A stretch of 64,000 nucleotides of DNA from NCBI RefSeq assembly GCF_016461715.1, contig NZ_JAEMUI010000011.1:90491-154490 (forward strand), in the 5' to 3' direction. The position numbers and the translations under genes are program-made. Within the stretch, counting starts at the first letter, position 1. The number at the start of each line of letters is the position of its first letter. Shown in pieces: positions 1 through 9,576 of this stretch. The stretch is from Marinomonas spartinae. GTDB lineage: Bacteria > Pseudomonadota > Gammaproteobacteria > Pseudomonadales > Marinomonadaceae. The notes beneath the pieces were generated by a model. It was not told where the DNA came from. It saw only the letters and a program-made list of their open reading frames with translations, and searched no databases.

Positions 1-3000
1 GCCTATGCCCCCATTGGGACAGCCGTCGGCGCCCGCGATCTGTTCGTGCTGGATAAAGACTTACGCCCCGTGCCTTCTGGGGTCTGTGGGGAACTCTACA
101 TTGGTGACGAAACAGGGTTAGCGCGGGGCTACCTCGCTCGCCCAGAGCTCACCGCCGAGCGTTTTATGCCCAACCCCTTTAGTCGATATGGTGAACGCAT
201 GTATCGAACTGGCGACTTAGTGCGCTGGCGCGAAGACGGCGTCATGGAATATTTAGGAAGAGCGGACGACCAAATCAAAATCCGTGGGTTCCGCATTGAA
301 TTAGGGGAAATTGAATCTCGCTTGCAGCAACTTAGCGGCAGTCGCCGTAGTGCCGTTGTGGCCTTTGATGGGCCGACAGGAAAAAGGCTGGTTGGCTATA
401 TCGAAAGCCAAGATATCTCTCTCGATAGCCAAGCCATTTTACAGAAAATGAAGCACGCGCTGCCGGATTATATGGTGCCTTCTCAACTGATGGTGTTGGA
501 CGCCTTGCCACTCACCCCCGCCAGTAAAGTGGATAAAAAGCGCCTACCAGAGCCGGAAATAGAGACATCGCACCAAGATTTTGTTGCCCCCCAAGGTGAT
601 ATAGAAACCTTACTCGCCAGCGAATGGCAGCACCTGCTAACACTCGACAAAATTAGCCGACACGACGACTTTTTTACCCTTGGTGGTCAATCACTGCTCG
701 CGACTCAATTGGTCGGCCGTTTGCAACAAAATCATCAGATACACTTGCCACTGCAAGCGGTGTTCGATGCGCCCGTATTGAGTGAAATGGCCAAACAGTG
801 TCAGCCCCATAACGAAGCCCTTGCTATGAAGGCAGTCCCACGGTTATCCCACATGCCAGTCAGTGCGGCACAAAAGCGCTTATGGTTTGTTCAAGAGCTG
901 ATGCCAGACAGTTCTGCTTATCATATGCCTTTGGGCATCAAGCTGACAGGCCAGCTTGATCGCGCACGTTTAGCTCGCGCGCTGCAGTCCTTAGTAAACA
1001 AACATGAAATTTTTCGTACCACTTTTGTTCAGGTGGAAGGCGAGCTGATGCAGACCATCCACCAAGAGGTGCAAGCCCCTATTACTTACCATCAAGCCAG
1101 TGAGTTTACCGACCTTGAACCACAACGAGAAAACTGGATAAGCGAACCGTTTGATTTTGCTCAAGCGCCCCTTATGCGAGTGTATGCTATCGAACACAAT
1201 GCAAACGAACACGAACTGTTTTTGGTCCTCCACCATATTATTAGTGATGGCCTCTCCATACAGCAGCTCATTAAGGAATGGTTCACCCTGTATCAGGATC
1301 TAGCGAGAGGTGTTGAGTCAAATATCGATTCCCTTAAGACGTTGGATTATGCTGACTACGCTTATTGGCAACGGGATTGGCTGCAAACACCGCAAGCTAA
1401 ACAAGATCTTCTGTGGTGGACGCAGGCACTGAAAACCGATATTGAACCACTCATCCTGCACAGCGAAGTGCCAAGAGACCCGCAGCAAGTCCATGGCAGA
1501 CGCTATCATTTTGTATTGAGTGAGCAACAAGTCGCACACATCCGCTCACTTGCGTCGACTCATCAGACAACCACCTTTAACGTGATGCTCAGTCTTTGGC
1601 ATTTACTAATGCACAAATACACAAGCCAGCATGACATTCGCGTGGGGGTTCCTGTCGCGGGACGACACCATACCGATACACTGGATATGCAAGGCTGCTT
1701 TATTAACAGCCTCACGATTCCCGCTAATATCAAAGCCACCGATACCTTCTCGGACTTAGTCAAGCAAGTCACTGGTTTTTTCCAGCAGGCCCTGGCTCGT
1801 CAGCATGTTCCCTTTGAGGCCATTGTGGAAGCGCTCGGTGTCGCGGGTAATATACAGCATCATCCCCTTTATCAGACCAGCTTTAATTTCCAACAAATGG
1901 ATCTAGCCGTTCTTCAGCATGTCGATGGCTTAGACATTAGCTTGTTTGATCCTGGAGTAGTCGGTGCTCAACTTGAATTAAGCCTCGATATCCAACAGTT
2001 CACGGATACCATCGATGGCAACGAGAAGTGGACAGGCTTTGTTAACTACGCCTCACCCATTTTTGATGAAGCCTTTGCTCAATCCTTAATTGAACATTGG
2101 TTCCTGCTACTGGAAAGCGTCGCCAATGATCAGCCAAAAACGCTGGCCGAGCTAACCTTGGTAGATGCCTCACAGGCCCAATACATTAAGCAATTCAATG
2201 CAACGGACAAAGATTGGGGGGAACTGTTACCCCCACCGTTAAGTATTATTCAACAAGCCCAGCGCACACCCGATGCGACCGCGTTGTCGATGGGTAACCA
2301 AACACTCAACTATCGTGACTTTGATCGTCAAGTTACCCAACTAGCCAACTGGCTACGCCAGCAAGGCGTCAAAGAAGAAACCCGTGTTGGACTTGGCCTG
2401 CCACGCTCTATTGACTTAGTCATCGGCCTACACGCCATTACTCGCGCAGGGGGAGCCTATGTTCCCCTGGATCCTAGTTACCCTAAGGAGCGCCTCAGCT
2501 ATATTCTCGACGCGGCCGAGGTCTCCTTACTGCTAACAGATGAGCCAACCCTCAGCCAGTGGCCTGCCTCATCCCATTGCCGTTATGTCACAATCGATAG
2601 CCTCGATACGTCGTCCGAAAGTCTGACGCCACCCCGTGTTCACTGGCAACAGGATCTGGCGTTATATGTCATTTTCACCTCAGGTTCCACAGGGTTACCA
2701 AAAGGCGTTGTTAACACACAAGCCGCCTTACAAAACCGTCTACAGTGGATGCAAAGCGAATACTCACTGACAGCAGAAGATTGTGTTTTACAGAAAACCC
2801 CTTTTAGTTTTGATGTCTCGGTCTGGGAGTTTTTCTGGCCCCTAATGGTCGGTGCCCGACTTGCCATTGCCCCACCTGAGTCTCATCGTCAGCCAGAGCG
2901 CTTGCATCACACCATCATTGAGCAAGACGTCACCACCATTCACTTTGTGCCATCCATGCTGTACGCCTTTGCCAACGAAACAGACATGGCCCTTTGCCGC

Positions 3001-4059
3001 AGCCTAAAACGCATTATTTGCAGTGGGGAGGCATTGCCCGTGGAGTCTGTCGATAAAGTGCTGACGACTCTGCCCACCTGTCAACTTCACAACTTATATG
3101 GCCCCACCGAAGCCGCCATTGATGTCAGTTATTGGCAATGCCAGCAACCGCTTGGCAGACGCACGCCCATTGGCTATCCGATCAGCAATACGCAACTGCA
3201 TGTGCTGGATGACTGCTGGAATCCCCTTCCAATCGGCATTCCAGGGGAACTCTATTTGGCTGGCGATGGATTAGCACGAGAATACCTTGGCCGAGCTGAT
3301 TTAACCGCCGAGCGCTTTGTCCCTAACCCTTGGGGAGCAGCCGGTTCTCGCATGTACCGCACTGGCGATAAAGTCTTGCGCATGCCTGACGGTCGCTTGG
3401 AGTACCTTGATCGATTGGATCATCAAGTCAAAATTCGCGGGTTGCGTATCGAATTGGAAGAAATAGAAGCGGTACTTAATCAACATAGGCTAATCGATGA
3501 ATCCGCCGTAATCGCCTACCACTATCAAATTGGCTCGCAACAGGATAAGGGCCATACCCAACTAGTCGCTTACTTGGTGTGCAAAGATTGGACGACAGAC
3601 CAGGAAGCGGAGGTAAAACGTCATCTTTATGAGCATTTACCCGATTACATGGTGCCTGCCATCTTTATTGGCCTCGATGCGATGCCGTTATCCCCAAGCG
3701 GCAAACGTGATCGTAAAGCATTGCCTTCTCCAGAGTGGAATCAAGTGTGCTATCGCGCTCCAGAATCCGCACTAGAAAAATGGTTCGCCCAAACCTGGCA
3801 AACCATTCTGGGCGTTGAGCAAGTAGGGCTCGATGACAACTTCTTTGCCCTTGGCGGACACTCTCTATTGGCAACCAAAGTGGTGGCTTTGACGCAACAA
3901 GAACTGGGACTCACCCTGACCTTAAAAGACTTTTTTGCCGCCACGTCTTTACAGGCACTCACCGACAGCCTTGAGCCTCACTACCAAACACAACACCAAT
4001 CGGAGCAGGACGAACTCGATGTCATGGCGGCATTGATGGACGACTTGGATAACTTATGA
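1..4059 (+). CDS. Non-ribosomal peptide synthetase, 5'-truncated: (A)-PCP-C-A-PCP
   Basis: Open from base 1 with no start, so the gene begins upstream; 1352 codons are visible. Order seen: the C-terminal part of an adenylation domain (YRTGDLVRW, then GRADDQIKIRGFRIELGEIE), a carrier protein with LGGQSLL and its phosphopantetheine serine at codon 231, a condensation domain with HHIISDG from codon 411, a complete adenylation domain (FTSGSTGLPKG, NLYGPTEAA, YRTGDKV) and a second carrier protein with LGGHSLL near base 3862. Aligning the second A domain by eye to GrsA-PheA gives pocket residues D-V-W-H-I-S-L-I-D-K, the serine type seen in EntF-like enzymes. The gene overlaps the next NRPS by ATGA, so the two are co-translated. 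It is cytoplasmic and adds at least two residues to the siderophore. The Ser call is an inference from the code; NRPS identity is certain. Confidence 0.97.
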   Translation, partial: AYAPIGTAVGARDLFVLDKDLRPVPSGVCGELYIGDETGLARGYLARPELTAERFMPNPFSRYGERMYRTGDLVRWREDGVMEYLGRADDQIKIRGFRIELGEIESRLQQLSGSRRSAVVAFDGPTGKRLVGYIESQDISLDSQAILQKMKHALPDYMVPSQLMVLDALPLTPASKVDKKRLPEPEIETSHQDFVAPQGDIETLLASEWQHLLTLDKISRHDDFFTLGGQSLLATQLVGRLQQNHQIHLPLQAVFDAPVLSEMAKQCQPHNEALAMKAVPRLSHMPVSAAQKRLWFVQELMPDSSAYHMPLGIKLTGQLDRARLARALQSLVNKHEIFRTTFVQVEGELMQTIHQEVQAPITYHQASEFTDLEPQRENWISEPFDFAQAPLMRVYAIEHNANEHELFLVLHHIISDGLSIQQLIKEWFTLYQDLARGVESNIDSLKTLDYADYAYWQRDWLQTPQAKQDLLWWTQALKTDIEPLILHSEVPRDPQQVHGRRYHFVLSEQQVAHIRSLASTHQTTTFNVMLSLWHLLMHKYTSQHDIRVGVPVAGRHHTDTLDMQGCFINSLTIPANIKATDTFSDLVKQVTGFFQQALARQHVPFEAIVEALGVAGNIQHHPLYQTSFNFQQMDLAVLQHVDGLDISLFDPGVVGAQLELSLDIQQFTDTIDGNEKWTGFVNYASPIFDEAFAQSLIEHWFLLLESVANDQPKTLAELTLVDASQAQYIKQFNATDKDWGELLPPPLSIIQQAQRTPDATALSMGNQTLNYRDFDRQVTQLANWLRQQGVKEETRVGLGLPRSIDLVIGLHAITRAGGAYVPLDPSYPKERLSYILDAAEVSLLLTDEPTLSQWPASSHCRYVTIDSLDTSSESLTPPRVHWQQDLALYVIFTSGSTGLPKGVVNTQAALQNRLQWMQSEYSLTAEDCVLQKTPFSFDVSVWEFFWPLMVGARLAIAPPESHRQPERLHHTIIEQDVTTIHFVPSMLYAFANETDMALCRSLKRIICSGEALPVESVDKVLTTLPTCQLHNLYGPTEAAIDVSYWQCQQPLGRRTPIGYPISNTQLHVLDDCWNPLPIGIPGELYLAGDGLAREYLGRADLTAERFVPNPWGAAGSRMYRTGDKVLRMPDGRLEYLDRLDHQVKIRGLRIELEEIEAVLNQHRLIDESAVIAYHYQIGSQQDKGHTQLVAYLVCKDWTTDQEAEVKRHLYEHLPDYMVPAIFIGLDAMPLSPSGKRDRKALPSPEWNQVCYRAPESALEKWFAQTWQTILGVEQVGLDDNFFALGGHSLLATKVVALTQQELGLTLTLKDFFAATSLQALTDSLEPHYQTQHQSEQDELDVMAALMDDLDNL

Positions 4060-7000
4060 CTGCGAAAAATGACAAAACAGCCTTAGCGAAACGCTTTTTA
4101 CAACTTGGTGAGCAAGAACAAATCAAGTTTATCCGTCTTCTTGATAGCAAGGGCTTAAACTTTGAAACACTGCCCATTGTAGCGGGCGAGAGGCCCAAAC
4201 TGATCCCGTTGTCTCCCGCGCAAAAGCGGATGTGGGACATCTATCAGTTAGATGCAGGCAACAGCGCCTACCATATGGGAGGCTGTTTTGAGATTTCAGG
4301 GCCACTGGATCTTAAGCAACTGCAGAATGCGCTGCTAAAGGTGATGGAAAAACATCATACTCTGCGAACGCGATTTGTTCAGAATGAAGCCGGAGAAACC
4401 TTTCAATTTATTGAAAACCAGCCGGTCATCAGCATTGAAAGCTGGAATCAACAAGGCGCAGATGAACACACTTTACAACAAGCCAACGAGGCCTTTTTAA
4501 GCAAGCCATTTGACCTTTATCGCGGCTTACCCATCCGTGCTCAGAGCATCCGCCTCGAAGAAAAGCGCTACCAATTACATCTGGTGATGCACCACCTTGT
4601 GTCCGATGGCTGGTCTGTAGACATTTTTATGGGCGACCTGATCAAGGCTTATCAGACCATTGCGCTCACCCCACTGGATATCCAATACGCAGATTATGCC
4701 ATTTGGCAAACGGCCCTGTTAAAGGCAGGAAAAGATCAAGAACATTTGGACTTTTGGCGTCAAGAGATCGGCACCCATCAGCCAGAAAAGTTGTTTGCTT
4801 GGCAGGGAGAAGTAGCACCTAATCAACGCCGTTTGGCAGACAGTCTCCAGTTGACAGTCTCTTCTCGACAGCATCAGACCCTTAAGCAGATAGCGCGCCA
4901 GTTGTCTGTCACCACGTCCAGTCTCTGGTTAGGGCTGTGGCAAAGTGCCCTAGCCAAGGCTTCAAAACAGCAAACTATCTCCATTGGTATCCCTCTAGCG
5001 AATCGACAACGGGCCGAAGTCGCTGATGTCATTGGCTTTTTCGTCAACACCTTGGTCATTAAGCAAACCATCGCCCCAAGCAACCCCTTGATGGATAGCA
5101 TTCAAACTGCCCATCAAAAAGTGCTACAAGCACAGGACCATCAATTAGTACCGTTCGATCAGATTGTCGCGTCTTTATTAACCGAACGCGCATCAGGGGA
5201 AACCCCTTTCTTTCAGGTACTGTTTAACCATCAAATGGTGGCCCAAACCAACGCACAGCTGTCACCAGAGGTGACCATAAACCCCATCCACCAGCCGGGT
5301 CTCTTTGCCTTGTTCGATGTGGCCTTAGACATTCGTGAACACGCTGACCATACCCGTGTCATTCTCACCTATGCCAAAGACCGTATTGCCCAGCAAGCCA
5401 TGACACAGCTATTCCAGATGCTAGAGCGTCTCACTGACACCCTAGAAGAGAACCTACCGCTCCCCTTGGCGCGAATCAATCTACTGAGCGAGGGAGACAT
5501 CAAACGTCTCAATGCACTGGCTCAACCGAATGGTTCATGGCAGTTTGCCCCCATTACAAGCTTGATCGCTAAACAGGCAGCAGTGCGCCCGAATGCGATT
5601 GCGCTAAAACAATCGGGGACACAATACACCTTCGCCGAGCTGGAATCTCAGTCCAACCAACTGGCTCACTATTTAATCGGGCTGGGCATCCGCCAAGATG
5701 AACCCGTGGGGGTTTTATTTGAGCGTGGCGGTAATATGATTATCACCATGATCGCCATTATGAAAGCAGGCGGCGCTTTCTTACCCCTAGATCCAGACTA
5801 CCCCACAGAACGACTGGCTTACATGATCGAAGATTCAGGTGCCAAGTACCTGCTTTCACATCAAACGCTCACCACTCGTTGGCACCAAATAAACCGCGCT
5901 ATTACTCAGCAAACGGTCCAGTTGTTAGCGATTGATGAATTGGACCTGAGTCAACAAAATACCACCGCTCCCACCCTGACACTTTATCCTGAGCAACTGG
6001 CGTATATTATTTATACCTCCGGCTCAACGGGCAAACCCAAAGGTGTTGCCATTGCCCATGATGGCTTAAGCATGCATGTACAAACCATCGGCAAACAATA
6101 TGGGATGACTCCAGATGATATCGAGCTGCACTTTGCTTCCATCAGCTTTGATGGCGCAGTAGAACGCTGGACGGTTCCACTGGCCTTTGGCGCCAAATTA
6201 ATCATTCGCGATCAAGCCCTATGGAGTGCGGAAAAAACATGTCGTGTGCTGCAAGAAGAAAGCGTCACCATCGCCTGCTTCCCACCAAGCTATGTGGCCC
6301 CATTATTGGATTGGATAGAAGCCACCCAGCCTACATTGGCCGTGCGCTCTTGGACATTAGGCGGAGAGGCGTTTACCCGTGAAACCTATGGGAGACTGCA
6401 AACCTTAGTTCGCCCACCGCGGATCATCAATGGTTATGGGCCCACGGAAACCGTGGTCACCCCTTTGATCTGGCGCGCCTACCCAGGGGATTCCTTTCCC
6501 ACGGCCTATGCGCCCATCGGAGAACCGGTTGGCTCCCGCCGTTTGTACGTCCTGGATGAACAGTTAAACCCTGTACCATTAGGCAACGCTGGTGAACTCT
6601 ATATTGGCGATGAAACGGGGTTAGCCCGCGGTTATTTACATCAACCAGAACAAACCAGTGAACGTTTCTTGCCGGACCCATTTACTGCTAACGGGGAACG
6701 AATGTATCGCACGGGGGATTTGGTGCGTTGGCGTGATGATGGGGTAATGGAATACCTAGGACGCCTCGACCAGCAAGTAAAAATTCGTGGTTTTAGAATT
6801 GAATTAGGCGAAATCGAGAGCCGCTTACAGCAATTATCCGGTGTCGAAACCTGTTTGGTTGCCCTATGGCAAAACCAACTTGTTGGTTACCTTCATGGGC
6901 GACACGCCACACAATGTGACCAACAGGCGCTGCTAGCAAAACTGGCGCAACAGGTTCCAGATTACATGCTGCCTGCACAACTCATGGTGCTGGATCATCT

Positions 7001-9461
7001 GCCTCTCACACCGGCCGGAAAAATAGACCGCCAAGCACTGCCTGCTCCCAGCCACATATCCCCAGAGACATTCTATGCAGCCCCCATCACACCTCAAGAA
7101 ACCTTACTGACGACTCTCTGGCAAGAGCTATTGGGCATCAAGAAGGTCAGTCGAACCGGCCATTTTTTTGCCCTCGGGGGCGATTCTATCCTCTGCTTGC
7201 AACTGGTCAGCAAACTGAAATTAAGCGGATTTAGCCTGACGCCAAAAGACATTTTTGCCAACCCGGTATTATGTGATCTGGCCAAGACAATGACCCTCGT
7301 TCAGCAAGCGCAAGAGAGAGCACTACCTCAGCATGCCTTTGATTTGATGCCCATACAGGCCCATTTTTTAGCCCAAGACTTTGCCCAACCTAACCACTGG
7401 AATCAACATGTCTGTGTCACCTTGAAACAGGAAATGGACACAAACGCCCTAAATCTCGCGCTCAATGCCTTAGTCGAACATCACCCTAGCCTTCGTTTGG
7501 CTTTTTCTAAGACGGAAAGGGGCTACCAACAAGCCTACCAGCCCTTTGTTTCAAGCAATCTGCTCTGGCAAGCCCAAGCGGCCGACGAAGCCGAATTTAC
7601 TGACATCGCCCACCGTCTACAAACCAGCCTCAATTTAGCGTCCGGAAAATTATTGCAAGCGGGGCTTATCACTCTGTCGGATACGAGCAAAAGGCTTATT
7701 GTGGTCATTCATCATATGGCCGTAGATGGGGTTTCCTGGCGTATTCTGCTCGACGATTTATGGACGGCTTACCAACAAATCGTGAGTGATCAAGCCGTTG
7801 TCTTACCCACTAATTATGCCAGCTTGGACATGGCCGTCGCCCGACTTCGTGAGTGGCGGGCTTCCGTCGACTATCAGCAAAAACAAGCCTACTGGCAAAC
7901 GGTTGTCAACGCATCTCAGGCCCTTCTGCCAACGACACCACCGGCGCGTTATGCCGACAAACACAGCCTCACCATTACACTCAGCGAGCAAGATACAGCG
8001 GCATTACTCACCTCAACGAAAGACATTATCAGTACCCTGTTAGCCGCCTTACCTGTCGCCTCGCTCACCAATAACCAAACGGCGTTACCGCTTTATTTAG
8101 AAGGCCACGGTCGAGAGGCGTCGGTCTTTGGTGAGTTAGACTTAAGCCGCCTTGTTGGCTGGATGACCAGTTTGTACCCGATGATTCTTCATGCTAATCA
8201 AGACAGCGAAGCCATTGAACAGCAACTCAGCACAATACGCGAAGATGGCGGCATCAGTTTTGGCGCACGCTATCTAGAACCTGACCAACCGTCTCCCAAT
8301 GCCTTGCTGACGTTCAACTATTTGGGCCAATATTCTCATCAGGATTTTGCCCATTGGTGCCAGCCATTTGAAGGCGGCGGACCCGCTCAATCTGAGCAAA
8401 ATACCATGCTCACCCCATTAGTCATTAACACTCAGATTGTCTCTGGCAGGCTGTCCTCTACTTGGGAATATGCAACAACCCATTACCATGAGTCCGATGT
8501 TCAGCGATTCGCGAATCAGTGGCGTCACCAACTTCACCAACACATAAAACAGTTGGCGCAATCCCCTGTGCCAGTGCAGGCTGATCAAAGCTTAATAGAA
8601 AGACTTAATACGGACTCGAAGCCACCTGTTTTTTGCATTCACCCGGTTACTGGACGAGTCGTTGGTTATCAGAAATTGGCTATTGCTCTGGAAGGACATC
8701 GAACTGTCTATGGTATCCAGTCTCAGAGCTTTGCTTATCCTGGGCGTTTTGACCACTCTTTTTCACATATGGCAGATGTTTACGTGGCGACCATTAGAGC
8801 ACGGCAACCCCAAGGCCCCTACAGCTTAATCGGTTGGTCACTGGGCGGAGCTTTATGCCAAGAAATCGCCATGCGACTCGAACAGGAAGGAGAGTCCATA
8901 GAGTTTATAGGCTTATTAGATTGCTATGTTCCAGGCACGGAAATAGCGGATGATCAATGGCAGTCCCCCCATGCCAAACACAAGCTTATTTCTCACCTAG
9001 AGTTGCTACTAGGGACACTATCAGACACACAGCAAGCCTCTTGTCTGCTCAAGTTTGACCAGTCCCCTCCCAATCACTGGCCAGCATTATTTGACGAATG
9101 GCTAACGGAGAATCAGTTTTCACTTCATGATGCGCATAATGCGCGGCAAGTCTTATATAGCTGGGCGGTAGAGCAGCATATGAGAGCATTATGCGCAGAG
9201 TACCAACTGCCATCTATCACAACCCCTATGCATACTTTCTGGGCGGGGCAGCCCGATAAACGTGCTTCTTGGTTAACCGCAGAGCTGAGCAAGATAAACT
9301 CTCTTGCGGATCACCGTGTTTACGACACAGATCACCTTGGTATCGTCCAGCACCAAGCGGTTATTAATGATTTAAAACAATTACTTAGCCAAACGACAGA
9401 TAGGATGCGTCGTCATCACAAAGCAGTGAGAGCGTCTATAAGCGAATTTATCGAACACTAA
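4056..9461 (+). CDS. Terminal NRPS: C-A-PCP-E-TE
   Basis: An 1801-residue synthetase that finishes and releases the peptide. A condensation domain has HHLVSDG at residues 179-185. The adenylation domain has YTSGSTGKPKG near 653 and YRTGDLVRW near 884. The carrier protein has LGGDSI with the carrier serine at 1044; the Asp before this serine is typical of carriers that feed an epimerization domain. The E domain has HHMAVDG at 1219-1225 and FNYLGQ near 1427. The C-terminal thioesterase has GWSLGG with nucleophile Ser1595, likely Asp1622 and His1760. The pocket read by eye is D-G-E-C-T-G-G-V-T-K, in the DGE..G.VTK group used for Lys/Orn-type residues, so an N5-hydroxyornithine derivative is plausible. 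An E domain directly before TE implies a D-configured last residue. ATGA overlap with the upstream NRPS. Confidence 0.97.
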   Translation: MTAKNDKTALAKRFLQLGEQEQIKFIRLLDSKGLNFETLPIVAGERPKLIPLSPAQKRMWDIYQLDAGNSAYHMGGCFEISGPLDLKQLQNALLKVMEKHHTLRTRFVQNEAGETFQFIENQPVISIESWNQQGADEHTLQQANEAFLSKPFDLYRGLPIRAQSIRLEEKRYQLHLVMHHLVSDGWSVDIFMGDLIKAYQTIALTPLDIQYADYAIWQTALLKAGKDQEHLDFWRQEIGTHQPEKLFAWQGEVAPNQRRLADSLQLTVSSRQHQTLKQIARQLSVTTSSLWLGLWQSALAKASKQQTISIGIPLANRQRAEVADVIGFFVNTLVIKQTIAPSNPLMDSIQTAHQKVLQAQDHQLVPFDQIVASLLTERASGETPFFQVLFNHQMVAQTNAQLSPEVTINPIHQPGLFALFDVALDIREHADHTRVILTYAKDRIAQQAMTQLFQMLERLTDTLEENLPLPLARINLLSEGDIKRLNALAQPNGSWQFAPITSLIAKQAAVRPNAIALKQSGTQYTFAELESQSNQLAHYLIGLGIRQDEPVGVLFERGGNMIITMIAIMKAGGAFLPLDPDYPTERLAYMIEDSGAKYLLSHQTLTTRWHQINRAITQQTVQLLAIDELDLSQQNTTAPTLTLYPEQLAYIIYTSGSTGKPKGVAIAHDGLSMHVQTIGKQYGMTPDDIELHFASISFDGAVERWTVPLAFGAKLIIRDQALWSAEKTCRVLQEESVTIACFPPSYVAPLLDWIEATQPTLAVRSWTLGGEAFTRETYGRLQTLVRPPRIINGYGPTETVVTPLIWRAYPGDSFPTAYAPIGEPVGSRRLYVLDEQLNPVPLGNAGELYIGDETGLARGYLHQPEQTSERFLPDPFTANGERMYRTGDLVRWRDDGVMEYLGRLDQQVKIRGFRIELGEIESRLQQLSGVETCLVALWQNQLVGYLHGRHATQCDQQALLAKLAQQVPDYMLPAQLMVLDHLPLTPAGKIDRQALPAPSHISPETFYAAPITPQETLLTTLWQELLGIKKVSRTGHFFALGGDSILCLQLVSKLKLSGFSLTPKDIFANPVLCDLAKTMTLVQQAQERALPQHAFDLMPIQAHFLAQDFAQPNHWNQHVCVTLKQEMDTNALNLALNALVEHHPSLRLAFSKTERGYQQAYQPFVSSNLLWQAQAADEAEFTDIAHRLQTSLNLASGKLLQAGLITLSDTSKRLIVVIHHMAVDGVSWRILLDDLWTAYQQIVSDQAVVLPTNYASLDMAVARLREWRASVDYQQKQAYWQTVVNASQALLPTTPPARYADKHSLTITLSEQDTAALLTSTKDIISTLLAALPVASLTNNQTALPLYLEGHGREASVFGELDLSRLVGWMTSLYPMILHANQDSEAIEQQLSTIREDGGISFGARYLEPDQPSPNALLTFNYLGQYSHQDFAHWCQPFEGGGPAQSEQNTMLTPLVINTQIVSGRLSSTWEYATTHYHESDVQRFANQWRHQLHQHIKQLAQSPVPVQADQSLIERLNTDSKPPVFCIHPVTGRVVGYQKLAIALEGHRTVYGIQSQSFAYPGRFDHSFSHMADVYVATIRARQPQGPYSLIGWSLGGALCQEIAMRLEQEGESIEFIGLLDCYVPGTEIADDQWQSPHAKHKLISHLELLLGTLSDTQQASCLLKFDQSPPNHWPALFDEWLTENQFSLHDAHNARQVLYSWAVEQHMRALCAEYQLPSITTPMHTFWAGQPDKRASWLTAELSKINSLADHRVYDTDHLGIVQHQAVINDLKQLLSQTTDRMRRHHKAVRASISEFIEH

Positions 9462-9464
9462 ATT

Positions 9465-9483
9465 GAGAATGATAATCAACTAA
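9465..9483. promoter_or_regulatory. Fur-box-like site 1 upstream of the siderophore receptor
   Basis: GAGAATGATAATCAACTAA matches the 19-bp Fur consensus at 13 of 19 positions, concentrated in the left and central hexamers. It begins four bases after the NRPS stop codon. Confidence 0.5.
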
Positions 9484-9530
9484 ATCTTTTCATTTATTAA
9501 AGAATATGGTTAAAATACGCAAACATAAAT

Positions 9531-9549
9531 AATAATGATTATCATAATC
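9531..9549. promoter_or_regulatory. Fur box upstream of the siderophore receptor
   Basis: AATAATGATTATCATAATC matches the Fur consensus GATAATGATAATCATTATC at 16 of 19 positions and is nearly palindromic. It lies 28 bp before the receptor ATG, inside an AT-rich stretch that could hold the promoter. Iron-repressed expression of the receptor, acyltransferase and monooxygenase is inferred. Confidence 0.75.
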
Positions 9550-9576
9550 AACATCATCAACTTAAGGATATTATAA

